Shown here: in pieces, positions 22,605-30,278 of the stretch
How the letters are laid out: the number at the start of each line of letters is the position of its first letter
Position numbering within the stretch: position 1 is the stretch's first letter
From: Pseudomonadota bacterium
GTDB taxonomy: Bacteria > Pseudomonadota > Gammaproteobacteria > Enterobacterales > Enterobacteriaceae
Reading direction: 5' to 3'
DNA: 64,000 nt
Assembly (NCBI GenBank): GCA_018261615.1
Contig: JAGTSE010000016.1
Coordinates: 1 to 64,000 of the forward strand
Notes under the pieces: model-generated
Databases searched by the model: none
Seen by the model: the letters and a program-made list of their open reading frames with translations, nothing else
Told to the model about the DNA's origin: nothing
Translations under genes and position numbers: made by a program

Positions 22605-22919
22605 TTAATGTGCCGCTTCAATTAGCGACAAAGCGTAGTCCAGTACCTCATTACCGCGTTGCATGCCGTAATCCATCGGATTGATGGGTTGAACCGGAAT
22701 GCCGTGTGCGGCGGCCTTTTCTGACAGCGTATTTAACATGTACTTAACCTGCGGTCCGAGAAGCACAACCTGATAACGCGGAAATTGCGTGTCGAATTCC
22801 GCGACGCCGTACGCGTCGATCTCCACTTGCAGCTCCCGTTCCTTCGCCGCCTCAAGCATTTTCCTCACCAACAAGCTGGTGGACATCCCGGCAGAGCAGC
22901 ACAACATAATCCTGAACAT
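22605..22919 (-). CDS. PTS cellobiose-type enzyme IIB
   Basis: 104-residue cytoplasmic subunit with the phosphorylated cysteine in the P-loop-like MLCCSAGMSTSLLVRKM at the N-terminus. It accepts phosphate from IIA and passes it to the sugar bound by IIC. It is the first gene of the five-gene beta-glucoside operon and faces the LacI gene across a 296-base control region. Confidence 0.94.
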   Translation of the reverse strand: MFRIMLCCSAGMSTSLLVRKMLEAAKERELQVEIDAYGVAEFDTQFPRYQVVLLGPQVKYMLNTLSEKAAAHGIPVQPINPMDYGMQRGNEVLDYALSLIEAAH

Positions 22920-22972
22920 CGTTAACCATCCTCGAAGTGTAAAAAGTTATTGCGGGGATGATTGGATATCAT

Positions 22973-22990
22973 ATGGAAACCGGTTTCCAT
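22973..22990. promoter_or_regulatory. LacI-type operator 1
   Basis: Perfect 18-base palindrome (ATGGAAACCGGTTTCCAT), the classic LacI/GalR operator architecture with a central CG. It lies 53 bases upstream of the IIB start, where it would block the operon promoter. Confidence 0.9.
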
Positions 22991-23099
22991 TTTTTCTCCA
23001 CGGAAGTGTGATAGCTATCAATATCTATTGGATACATGGTGATTTTATTGGATTTACATCACGGAATTCTGCGATTTTTTGATAACAAAAAAGGCAAAA

Positions 23100-23140
23100 C
23101 GGAAAATCGGTTTCCATCAAAAAGGGAAACCGCTATACTT
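23100..23140 (+). promoter_or_regulatory. LacI gene promoter with operator 2
   Basis: GAAAATCGGTTTCC (23102-23115) matches operator 1 at 12 of 14 positions. The candidate -35 TTTCCA (23111-23116) overlaps it. After a 17-base spacer, TATACT (23134-23139) forms a good -10. A further half-site GGGAAACCG lies in the spacer. The layout predicts autorepression, and looping between the two operators about 125 bases apart. Confidence 0.75.
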
Positions 23141-23215
23141 TGAGTGGTTATAGATTGAACCGATTTTACAGGACGAATTTTCAGGCGCAGGATACGCGCC
23201 GCTCAGGGGAGAAAG

Positions 23216-24175
23216 ATGTCTACAATCAACGATGTATCACGGTTAGCTGGGGTTTCCAAAGCCACAGTCTCACGGGTGTTGAGTGGTTCGCGCGGCGTTA
23301 AGGAAGCCAGTCGCCTCGCGGTACTGAAAGCGGTCGAAGAGCTGAATTATCGGCCCAATGTTATCGCCCAGTCATTGCTCAGCCAGTCGACAGGCTGCAT
23401 CGGGGTGATTTGCGCCCAGGAGAATATAAACCAGACCACCGGTTACCTCTATGCGCTGGAAAAACATCTCAGCCAGAGCCAGAAACATTTGCTGTTGCGC
23501 TTCGCCAATACCAAAGCCGGGGTGATGAGCGCGCTGGATGAACTGACCTGCGGGCTGTGCGACGATGTATTGATTATCGGCGCACGTTTCCCTCTGAAAA
23601 TTGAAGATGAAAATGTGATTCTGGTTGATTGCGAAGAGTCCATCGATTCTACACCTAACAGTATTCAGTTCGACCACGCCTTTGCGGCGGAAACCGCCTG
23701 CAACTACCTGATTAGCCAGAGCCGCCGACAGATTGCGCTTATCTATCCAGATACCGCTGCGGCCGAGCAGGTATTGCATGGCTATAAGCTGGCGCTGGAA
23801 AACAATTTTCTGCCATTTAACCGCAACCTGGTCTTTATGGATGACACCAGTTCATCGGTGGCGTTGCAGGTGCTACTCAATAACGCTACCACATTGAATT
23901 TTAACGCGCTGCTGGTGGCTGACGAGCAGGAAGCGCAGCACGTAATCCCGCAACTGCAAGCATTTAATAAATCCGTGCCGGGGGACATTATGGTCTTCAG
24001 CCTTGCTGGCTCCTTGCATTTACCGGGGATCCCGACCATCCCGGCGATTGAATATTCAATGGATGCGATGGCGGCGCGTATTGTGGCGTGGCTGAATGAG
24101 AAAACGCAGAGCGTGTTGGGTTCGTACCGCCTGCGCGGTGATTTAATTATTCCCGAAGTCGGTAAGCGCCAGTAA
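23216..24175 (+). CDS. LacI/GalR-family regulator of the beta-glucoside operon
   Basis: 319-residue repressor. The N-terminal helix-turn-helix TINDVSRLAGVSKATVSRVL and hinge helix region (NYRPNVIAQSLLS) are typical; the rest is a periplasmic-binding-protein-like effector domain. It resembles the AscG/CasR regulators of aryl-beta-glucoside or cellobiose loci. It is divergent from the PTS-glucosidase-porin operon with two matching operators between them. GGGGAGA lies 6 bases before the ATG. Confidence 0.93.
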   Translation: MSTINDVSRLAGVSKATVSRVLSGSRGVKEASRLAVLKAVEELNYRPNVIAQSLLSQSTGCIGVICAQENINQTTGYLYALEKHLSQSQKHLLLRFANTKAGVMSALDELTCGLCDDVLIIGARFPLKIEDENVILVDCEESIDSTPNSIQFDHAFAAETACNYLISQSRRQIALIYPDTAAAEQVLHGYKLALENNFLPFNRNLVFMDDTSSSVALQVLLNNATTLNFNALLVADEQEAQHVIPQLQAFNKSVPGDIMVFSLAGSLHLPGIPTIPAIEYSMDAMAARIVAWLNEKTQSVLGSYRLRGDLIIPEVGKRQ

Positions 24176-24182
24176 TAAATAT

Positions 24183-24206
24183 CCTCCGGCATAGCCGGAG
24201 GTTTTT
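24183..24206 (+). terminator. Terminator of the LacI gene
   Basis: CCTCCGGC (24183-24190) and GCCGGAGG (24194-24201) form a perfect 8-bp stem with a 3-base loop followed by five T. It begins 8 bases after the stop. Confidence 0.92.
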
Positions 24207-24242
24207 CAGATGCGCCTATAAGGCTCTGTTACCAGTCGCGCC

Positions 24243-24450
24243 CTAACAGGCGCAGCCACTTGCTTCGCTGACAGCAAGGTTAATGGCTTCACGCTCTTTG
24301 GTGCTCAGACTACTTTTTGTCAACATGGCGTTATGTTGCAGCGCCTGGCCCAGTGCTTCCGGCGAGTGGCTGCCGATGGTCAGGTAAGCATTCGGCACTT
24401 TGCCCATTGCGCATTTGCTGCACCAGCAACGTGGCCTGACGGTTGATGCC
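24243..24450 (-). pseudogene. AhpD/carboxymuconolactone decarboxylase-like relic
   Basis: The minus strand encodes GKVPNAYLTIGSHSPEAL followed by REAINLAVSEASGC, a clear AhpD-family segment. The preceding part (ATLLVQQMRN) lies in another frame, so there is a frameshift around 24410. The chain stops at GCAC, just before the second cysteine of the catalytic CXXC, so the C-terminal half is lost. It is a decayed remnant beside the transposon insertion. Confidence 0.7.
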
Positions 24451-24525
24451 ATTACAGAGCGTTGCGGGTTTCTCTCCCTTTCTTCGTTTTCCCGCGCATT
24501 TAGCCTGCAAACACCTGCACAATAC
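24440..24525 (+). pseudogene. Left part of a reading frame split by the Tn3-type element
   Basis: From 24440 the plus strand is open in one frame up to the left end of the transposon. If 24526-29256 (the element plus one target-site copy) is removed, this frame continues without a stop into 29257 and ends at TAA 29378-29380 (…DELPVVSGLY). I do not recognise the product; an in-frame TGA at 24437 means the gene was already short or damaged upstream. Confidence 0.4.
24521..24525. repeat. Target-site duplication, left copy (AATAC)
   Basis: The five bases AATAC immediately before the left inverted repeat recur at 29252-29256 immediately after the right inverted repeat. Tn3-family transposition makes 5-bp duplications. 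Confidence 0.9.
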
Positions 24526-24563
24526 GGGGTCTGACGCTCAGTGGAACGAAAACTCACGTTAAG
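24526..24563 (+). repeat. Tn3-type 38-bp terminal inverted repeat, left
   Basis: Begins GGGGTCTGACGCTCAGTGGA and continues to TTAAG; it appears to be the canonical Tn3 terminal repeat sequence. It matches the right repeat (29214-29251, inverted) at 35 of 38 positions. Confidence 0.92.
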
Positions 24564-24845
24564 CAATGTTTTCTTCTTCCGACACTTCTTTTAATGACCG
24601 CAGATGCCCTTTCGTCACCAGTTCTGCCAGTGTGAAGGAATAAGGCCAAGCATATTGATATGTCCGTGGCAAAGCGGTGAGAGGCGTGCGATATCTTCAT
24701 CATTCACGGTTTCACCCTGTTCCCGGAGATGCTCCAGGGCAGCCTGCATATAAATAGTTGAGGACGAAAAGGCAGTTCAACCGTTCTGACGCCGACATTA
24801 AATTTTGGTTAAGGGCTACCGTCTGATTACTATAGACACTTAATC
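24564..24845 (-). pseudogene. tnpA: Decayed 3' end of a Tn3-family transposase gene
   Basis: Read on the minus strand in at least two frames, the segment gives NQNLMSASERLNCLFVLNYL, then LREQGETVNDEDIARLSPL and HINMLG, then LVTKGHLRSLKEVSEEE. The order and the LSPL..HIN motif fit the C-terminus of Tn3 TnpA. It abuts the left inverted repeat, the normal tnpA position. Frameshifts and loss of everything upstream make it non-functional. Confidence 0.75.
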
Positions 24846-24868
24846 CACAGGAATAAGAGGGATTTGAT

Positions 24869-25189
24869 ATGGAACAGCAATATACCAACGAACTGACTCC
24901 GGAATTGGCCACCTCACTGGCGCGTCCGCCCTTCTCGGCGGAGAAAAAGGCCGGGATATCTGGCGGTGCCCGTCAGACTGGTGATGAGGTGGTTTATCCT
25001 GACGGCACCACTGCCCGGATTGTTACCGGCAGCGGGTCGGACTTTCAGAAAGGCGGTAAAAGTATCGCGCTGGTCGGCAGTCGGCTGAGTAACGGTGATG
25101 TTATTATCAGCACCCCACAGGCTGGATGTACGCTGAATGAGCTGAAAGGTCTGCCGATGGATGCTGATTTTTTACCGGCAGAGGGCTGA
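24869..25189 (+). CDS. Small PAAR-like protein
   Basis: 106-residue protein lacking a signal peptide or membrane segment. The core GDEVVYPDGTTARIVTGSG and SIALVGSRLSNGDVIIS resembles PAAR-like spike-tip proteins that sit on VgrG in type VI secretion. It starts 24 bases after the tnpA relic, with AAGAGGGA before the ATG, and is followed 3 bases later by the DUF2235 effector gene, so the three cargo genes form one operon. No VgrG or T6SS structural gene is in the window; the apparatus would be elsewhere. It could also be an adaptor for the effector. Confidence 0.65.
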   Translation: MEQQYTNELTPELATSLARPPFSAEKKAGISGGARQTGDEVVYPDGTTARIVTGSGSDFQKGGKSIALVGSRLSNGDVIISTPQAGCTLNELKGLPMDADFLPAEG

Positions 25190-25192
25190 ATT

Positions 25193-27061
25193 ATGTCCAT
25201 CATGAGAGGGTGTAGCGTTCACGGCAAGAATGTCGGATTACACGGAGATAAAACCTCTTCGGGAACACAATGTATCGCGGCCCGTCCCTGCATGTCGGTC
25301 ATGGGGTTGCTGAAACTCTATATCGGTGACAAGACTACTCCCTGCCCGAAGTGTGGGGAAGTGGGGGTCATTGTGGACGGCGATCACCGGTGCTCAAACA
25401 GTGCCGCTGTTGCGGTGGACGGCGCGGAGATTCGTTGCGGGTGCCCGCAGGGGACTAATTTTCTGATTGCCCCGGGTACGATCCCGCAGCTTTCAGCGTC
25501 AAACGCCAGGATGGCACCGGTCGCAGTCCCGGAGCCGGAACAGCATACGCAGGCCGCTAAAAAAGAGAAGCCCGAAAAGGAAATCACGCTCACCATCGGG
25601 GTGTTTTTCGACGGCACCGGCAACAATGCTGTTAACACACAGAATATGATGAAAGCGTATACCGCAGGTCATTACCATCTGGATGACCCGGAAGCCGAGT
25701 CCATTCTGGCAAAATGCGCCCGTGAGAATTTTGGCGTGTCGGGAAGCGGTGCAATCAGCTATACCGGGTATTACACCAACATCCACTGGCTGAGTACGTT
25801 GTATAAACAGGACATACCTGCAGATAAAGGAATCGTCCAGTCTGCCATTTATATTGACGGTATCGGTACCGATGCGGGTAAACCTGACAGCAAGCTGGGG
25901 CAGGGTTTTGGTATATCCGATACAGGGGTTGTTGCCAAAACAGATAATGCTGTAGCCCGGCTAAATGATGTACTGAATCAGAGCATCAGGGATATAAGAA
26001 GGCAGGTGGCAGACAGTGAGCTTGTCATTAAGTCCCTGCAGTTTGACATCTTTGGCTTCAGTCGTGGCGCAGCCGCAGCGCGTCATTTTGCCAACCGCAT
26101 CCAGTCCGCAGACCCGGCCATTATCAGCGCCATCCGCCAGGGCATGACGGGAACGACCTTCAATGGTTTCCCATCCGGGAAGACCCGCTTCATCGGTATC
26201 TTCGACACCGTGGCCGCCATCGGTACGCCGGTTAACGGTCTGAACCCGCACAGCGCAGATACTGGGGACGTGAAGCTCACCCTGCATCCCGGCGTGGCGG
26301 AGAAGGTGTTTCATATCACCGCCGCGAACGAGTGCCGCTTTAACTTTGCGCTGAACAGCGTGAAACCGGCGTGGCCGGAGCTGGCGCTGCCCGGCGTGCA
26401 TTCCGATATCGGCGGTGGTTATCTGCCCGTCACCAGAGAAGACCTGTTTCTGACCCGCCCGGCCACGGAGACGGTGCCGTACAGCCAGCCGGGCGAAAAG
26501 ACGCGAGTCTACCGACAGGCGGTGGCGCAGTTACAGACTCTGGATAAATCTCCCTGCCTGGCACCGTTGCTGCGTACCAATGAGATTTCAGCAGAAACCT
26601 GGTATGACGACAGGCTGCCGCCGGACCGGTACGGCCAGTTGCAGAAGCGCAGCTATGCGGCGCTGACCATGCGCGGGCGGACCGTCAGAAATGACTGGTC
26701 ACGGGTTGCTCTGCGGGTAATGCTTGAGGCCGCACAGGAAGCTGGGGTGATGTTTGACCCTATTCAGAATAAAGACAAAGAACTCTCCATTCCGGATGAG
26801 CTTGCCCCCCTTTGGGACAAAGCACTGGCGATGGGTAAAGCGGCCCGCAGCGGCCAGACGCCGCAGGCGTTCAGCCAGGATGAGCTGGACGTGATTGCGG
26901 CGAAGTATATTCACTGTTCGGCCAACTGGAATGCCATCGTGGTCAATACGGACGGTCTTATTCATGGAGGCGCATCCCCCTCTGAGCTGACTGGCTTTAT
27001 CAACCGGCCGGATGAGCAGTGGAAACGCTCGGTCTACAGCATGGACGGGAAAAAGGTATGA
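25193..27061 (+). CDS. PAAR-DUF2235 (Tle1-like) type VI lipase effector
   Basis: 622-residue two-part protein. Residues about 1-95 form a cysteine-rich PAAR-like (DUF4150-type) domain (DKTTPCPKCG, CGCPQGT) for loading on the T6SS spike. A linker (about 105-130, EPEQHTQAAKKEKPEKE) leads to a DUF2235 alpha/beta-hydrolase domain with the opening FFDGTGNN near 140, the nucleophile elbow GFSRGAAAAR near 288, and GVHSDIGGGY near 401. These match Tle1 phospholipases that attack target-cell membranes. The next gene overlaps by 4 bases (ATGA) and encodes a lipoprotein, the expected immunity partner. Secretion and activity are inferred from family and context. Confidence 0.85.
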   Translation: MSIMRGCSVHGKNVGLHGDKTSSGTQCIAARPCMSVMGLLKLYIGDKTTPCPKCGEVGVIVDGDHRCSNSAAVAVDGAEIRCGCPQGTNFLIAPGTIPQLSASNARMAPVAVPEPEQHTQAAKKEKPEKEITLTIGVFFDGTGNNAVNTQNMMKAYTAGHYHLDDPEAESILAKCARENFGVSGSGAISYTGYYTNIHWLSTLYKQDIPADKGIVQSAIYIDGIGTDAGKPDSKLGQGFGISDTGVVAKTDNAVARLNDVLNQSIRDIRRQVADSELVIKSLQFDIFGFSRGAAAARHFANRIQSADPAIISAIRQGMTGTTFNGFPSGKTRFIGIFDTVAAIGTPVNGLNPHSADTGDVKLTLHPGVAEKVFHITAANECRFNFALNSVKPAWPELALPGVHSDIGGGYLPVTREDLFLTRPATETVPYSQPGEKTRVYRQAVAQLQTLDKSPCLAPLLRTNEISAETWYDDRLPPDRYGQLQKRSYAALTMRGRTVRNDWSRVALRVMLEAAQEAGVMFDPIQNKDKELSIPDELAPLWDKALAMGKAARSGQTPQAFSQDELDVIAAKYIHCSANWNAIVVNTDGLIHGGASPSELTGFINRPDEQWKRSVYSMDGKKV

Positions 27062-27729
27062 GGCTGAAAGCACTTTTCCCCCTACTGATGTTGGTTATGG
27101 TCAGTGGCTGCCGCGCGGGTGAGGCACAGACGCCGGAAGAAACCGGCGAAATGCCTTATGGTGAGGTCGGTTTTGCATTTTTCACCCCAAAGGCCCTGCC
27201 AGCGGTGGTGACAAAAGCGCTGATTATCGACAACGAAAAGGTGGTATCAACCTTCCGGACGCTGGACAGCACTCAGGAAAATCCTGACAGCGTGGGAAGC
27301 TGGAGCAGCCGAGTCAGCAGGCATGCTCAGTTCAATAAAGTCAGACATCCTCCCGCACAGATGCTGTTCTGCTGGGATTCAGTTATCGATAAAAAGACCT
27401 ATGAGACACGCATCACCTTCTCATCTGCCTTGCGGGAAAAAATGTCGGTGCCAACAGGAAAGGACTGGCGTGGAAATACGGCATGGTATGACACGCTGTT
27501 GTTTGGTCTGGCACCTGAAGGCAAAGTGCGCATCTGGCTTCAGAACAGCGCGCCGGTGGGCAATTTACCAGTCGAACCGGTAAAAATCACCACGCTGTCC
27601 GGGGATAAGCTGGATGCCTGTAAAGACGTACCTTCGCGGATTGATTTTAACTATAGCATTCCAGATGGTTATGATCAGGACATAAAGGATTTTATCAAAG
27701 GGAAAGCCTATCCCTATGGGAGCTGGTAG
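27058..27729 (+). CDS. DUF2931 lipoprotein, probable Tle immunity protein
   Basis: 223-residue lipoprotein. The ATG at 27058 overlaps the effector stop and gives MRLKALFPLLMLVMVSGC, a signal sequence with lipobox VSGC; the frame is open further upstream but that lacks the signal. The body has the DUF2931 pattern (PYGEVGFAFFTPKALPAVVTK; CWDSVIDKKTYETRI; GLAPEGKVRIWL). Members of this family commonly follow DUF2235 effectors. A membrane-attached periplasmic location fits neutralising a phospholipase delivered to the periplasm. The function is inferred. Confidence 0.78.
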   Translation: MRLKALFPLLMLVMVSGCRAGEAQTPEETGEMPYGEVGFAFFTPKALPAVVTKALIIDNEKVVSTFRTLDSTQENPDSVGSWSSRVSRHAQFNKVRHPPAQMLFCWDSVIDKKTYETRITFSSALREKMSVPTGKDWRGNTAWYDTLLFGLAPEGKVRIWLQNSAPVGNLPVEPVKITTLSGDKLDACKDVPSRIDFNYSIPDGYDQDIKDFIKGKAYPYGSW

Positions 27730-27747
27730 TAGCCCCCTAAAAAGGAT

Positions 27748-27757
27748 CCCTTGAGGA
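27748..27757. repeat. IS4-family target duplication, left copy
   Basis: CCCTTGAGGA directly before the IS end; the same ten bases follow the other end at 29174-29183. An eleventh base (T) is compatible if the duplication is counted as 11 bp. IS4 elements make 10-13 bp duplications. Confidence 0.9.
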
Positions 27758-29173
27758 TAATGCTGGTCACTTAAGGTGACCGGCATTGTTTTTAAAGGGA
27801 TATTTTGACTTTTTTGGCCTGATTTCTCTTTCATACTCCCGCTCCCGTCTCGGGGGCAGTTTCAGCATTGCCGCATTACTGTAGAAGTGCTTAAGATGCC
27901 CCGGAACAGCACCCGGCGATGACCAGGGCAGTCCGATTAACAGTCGCAGTATCTCTGCCACTGAACCACTGAAGCTCAGCTGATACGGCAGATAATCTCC
28001 TTTCAGGCTGAACGCCATTTTCACCATCTGATACCGCACCAGATTGTACGTCAGCAGTATTCCCCACAGCTCCTGTCTCACCATTTCTGGCAGTTTACTT
28101 CTCAGCGTCCAGCGGTTGCCGCACAGGAACTGTTTTTTCTCACGGTACCCCAGTTCTGTTTCCCACCGGTGTTTATACAGTTCTGCAACGTCTGCCGCCG
28201 GGTAACGCATTGCATCTGTCATCGACGTGACAACCTGACGCTCCACGCCGTTAACCTTGCGCCTGATGAGCCGCACCGTAAGGGTATCCGGCAGTCCTTC
28301 CCACTGCTTTCTGGCCTGAGGAGAAGTCTTCAGCATTATCAGCTCATCCTGTTTACCCAGCCGGCGCACCACCTCATACTGCGTGCCCTTCTTCAGCGGC
28401 AGCAACCAGTGGCGGTTTTCCCCGGCATGGTGCCAGTCGTTCAGCAACCCCATCGACCAGAAGCCTCTGTCAAACAGCGTCACGCTGTTATCCGGGACCT
28501 GTTTCACCAGTCCTGCCGCCAGCCGCATTTCATTCACATCATACCGGTCCATTACGCTCGCCCGCAGCAGATGGCTGCTCAGCTCCATCAGGCATACCAT
28601 GCGGACCTGTGGATACCCTTTTTCACCGTACTGGTTTTCCGCTTTCGCAAAGGCCGCCGCATTTTCTGGTGTGTCCGGCGTTCGCCAGACCACACCATCA
28701 ACGGCATTCAGCGTCAGGCCATGCCAGAGTGGATGCCGGGCTTCCTCGTGCCAGTGCTGCTGCGTGAGGCTGAACAACTCCCGGATGGCATTTTCACCCA
28801 GCTTTTTACGACGGGCGATAACGGAACTGGGGGCAGTAAATGACCTGCCGGTACGGTCCACGATATCCATCAAATTAACGATGTGAGAAAGAGGTTTGTT
28901 GTTGAATATCGCCATGCCGATAACCAGCCAGACCATGGATTCAAGGGGAAGCTTACGCTTACGCAGCGTTACCGTATCGGTGAGGGTAAAGGCCTGCTGA
29001 ATAAGATCGGGGGGAAGGAGATCTGCAAGGCTCTGGAACTCATCGGGTGCGGTAAGATTAATAATGCCAAGGGCTTGTGAAAGTTCCATTTAAAAAGGGC
29101 TCCATGATGTGCATGGAACCCTTTTTACACCAGCCACCGGATCGGTCAACCGATCCTTAAACGATTGGCATTA
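27758..29173 (-). mobile_element. IS4-family insertion sequence, apparently complete
   Basis: 1416-bp element, close to the 1426 bp of IS4. Both ends start TAATGC reading inward (27758 rightward; 29173 leftward as TAATGCCAATCG), and the right end continues like IS4 (TTAAGGATCGGTTGACCG). It encodes one full transposase and is flanked by a 10-11 bp direct repeat. It sits between the lipoprotein gene and the right Tn3 repeat, so it inserted into the larger element. Confidence 0.9.
27767..29089 (-). CDS. IS4-family transposase
   Basis: 440-residue DDE transposase, similar throughout to IS4 InsG (442 residues). The catalytic pattern is visible: first Asp in NAVDGVVWRTPDTPEN, second Asp in TLFDRGFWSMGLLN, and the Y-R-E-K signature in HRWETELGYREKKQF. 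It looks intact. A 60-residue region near the C-terminus (SSPGAVPGHLKHFYSN) matches the family pattern of IS4. Confidence 0.94.
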   Translation of the reverse strand: MELSQALGIINLTAPDEFQSLADLLPPDLIQQAFTLTDTVTLRKRKLPLESMVWLVIGMAIFNNKPLSHIVNLMDIVDRTGRSFTAPSSVIARRKKLGENAIRELFSLTQQHWHEEARHPLWHGLTLNAVDGVVWRTPDTPENAAAFAKAENQYGEKGYPQVRMVCLMELSSHLLRASVMDRYDVNEMRLAAGLVKQVPDNSVTLFDRGFWSMGLLNDWHHAGENRHWLLPLKKGTQYEVVRRLGKQDELIMLKTSPQARKQWEGLPDTLTVRLIRRKVNGVERQVVTSMTDAMRYPAADVAELYKHRWETELGYREKKQFLCGNRWTLRSKLPEMVRQELWGILLTYNLVRYQMVKMAFSLKGDYLPYQLSFSGSVAEILRLLIGLPWSSPGAVPGHLKHFYSNAAMLKLPPRREREYEREIRPKKSKYPFKNNAGHLK

Positions 29174-29213
29174 CCCTTGAGGATCCTTTTTAACAATCTC
29201 ATTACCAAAATCC

Positions 29214-29251
29214 CTTAACGTGAGTTTACGTTCCATGGAGCGTCAGACCCC
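29214..29251 (-). repeat. Tn3-type 38-bp terminal inverted repeat, right
   Basis: Inverted copy of the left repeat, reading CTTAACGTGAG to GCGTCAGACCCC, with three mismatches in 38. It is followed at once by the second AATAC target-site copy (29252-29256). Confidence 0.92.
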
Positions 29252-29380
29252 AATACCGGCGAACATAGCCTGGTTTGTGGTCACATACTCATGGCAGAAA
29301 AAGGACCACGGGACGAAGCGCGGGATCAGATGATGAAAATTGTGATGGATGAACTGCCGGTGGTTTCCGGGTTGTATTAA
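29252..29380 (+). pseudogene. Right part of the reading frame split by the Tn3-type element
   Basis: After the AATAC duplication the plus strand is open to TAA at 29378-29380 and encodes ILMAEKGPRDEARDQMM then KIVMDELPVVSGLY. It is in frame with the segment left of the element once one duplication copy is removed. The protein family is not recognised. Confidence 0.4.
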
Positions 29381-29435
29381 ACCCGATTCACCCATTGCAG
29401 GCCCGGTAAACGTCGCGCCACCGGGCATATAGGGA

Positions 29436-30089
29436 TTAGATAAAGGTGAAAATTTCGTCGCGTGGCAGGCGGGATTTTGGCAGGGCTGCGTTGAAGTCTT
29501 TATCGCTGCGTACGCCGAGCGAGACCAGCACCACGCTGGTCAGTCCTTTCTCACGCAGGCCCAGCGACAGATCCAGCGCGCGCTGGTCAAAACCTTCCAT
29601 TGGCGTGGCGTCAATGCCAAGCATTGCCGCGCCCAGCAGCAGGCCGCCTAACGCCAGGTACACCTGTTTCTCCATCCACTGCGGCAGATCGCGCTGTTCA
29701 TAGCGATGCATATCGACGTAAGAACGGCGGCTTTTATCCTGGCCCGCCTGCGCACCTTCTGCGACAAAGCGGCCATCTTTCTGCTCCTGCGCAAGGATGT
29801 TTTGCAGGTGTTTGTCATCAATATCACTGCGTATGCACAGCGCAATCACATGAGAAGCGTTCAGGACTTTTGGCTCGTTATAGACAAAAGCGCCAATGGT
29901 GGATTTAGCAATGGCTTCGCGCCCCTGCGCCGTGGCGGCAACGACAAAATGCCACGGCTGCGAGTTAACGGAAGAGGGGCTGTTTTGCAGCACATTCAGC
30001 AGCGTTTCGATTTTATCCTGCGGTAACGTCTGGCCAGGTTCGAACGCTTTTACGGTATGGCGGGCAACGACGGCATCATCAAGGGTCAT
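29436..30089 (-). CDS. NfsB-like oxygen-insensitive NAD(P)H nitroreductase
   Basis: 217-residue FMN flavoprotein, the same length as E. coli NfsB but only moderately similar. Landmarks are ARHTVKAFE for FMN phosphate binding, QNSPSSVNSQPWHFVVA, and LGIDATPMEGFD near the C-terminus, ending NAALPKSRLPRDEIF. It reduces nitro compounds or quinones. The LysR gene is divergent, 189 bases away, and is its probable regulator. Confidence 0.9.
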   Translation of the reverse strand: MTLDDAVVARHTVKAFEPGQTLPQDKIETLLNVLQNSPSSVNSQPWHFVVAATAQGREAIAKSTIGAFVYNEPKVLNASHVIALCIRSDIDDKHLQNILAQEQKDGRFVAEGAQAGQDKSRRSYVDMHRYEQRDLPQWMEKQVYLALGGLLLGAAMLGIDATPMEGFDQRALDLSLGLREKGLTSVVLVSLGVRSDKDFNAALPKSRLPRDEIFTFI

Positions 30090-30278
30090 TCTTTCTCTCC
30101 TGGTGGAAATATAAACAAATCAGGGATGGTAGTGTTGATTGCAACGAGCATAAACGCAAAACATAACCAGATAAATCGGTGTAAAAAGGCAGCACTTTCA
30201 CTCAAGGAGTGAAAATAACATTTCCCACCACAGGGATTTCTGGCAAAACAGAATGGTTTTTGCGCTACGGGAGCCACC

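Larger units (their letters stand above)
24526..29251. mobile_element. Tn3-derived non-autonomous transposon carrying type VI effector cargo
   Basis: 4726-bp element bounded by 38-bp Tn3-type inverted repeats and flanked by a perfect AATAC target duplication. It contains a decayed tnpA 3' end, a PAAR-like gene, a PAAR-DUF2235 effector gene, a DUF2931 lipoprotein gene and a nested IS4-family insertion. No intact Tn3 transposase, resolvase or res site is visible, so it would need a transposase supplied in trans. The perfect duplication shows it arrived as a unit in this configuration, the nested IS possibly later. Confidence 0.88.

Noticed and set aside
24526..24563. Sequence identical in style to the pBR322/pUC region beside bla, suggesting vector contamination or a ColE1 relic
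   Set aside because: The 38 bases are the Tn3 terminal repeat, which cloning vectors inherited from Tn3. The matching inverted copy at 29214-29251, the AATAC duplication and the tnpA relic explain it as natural.
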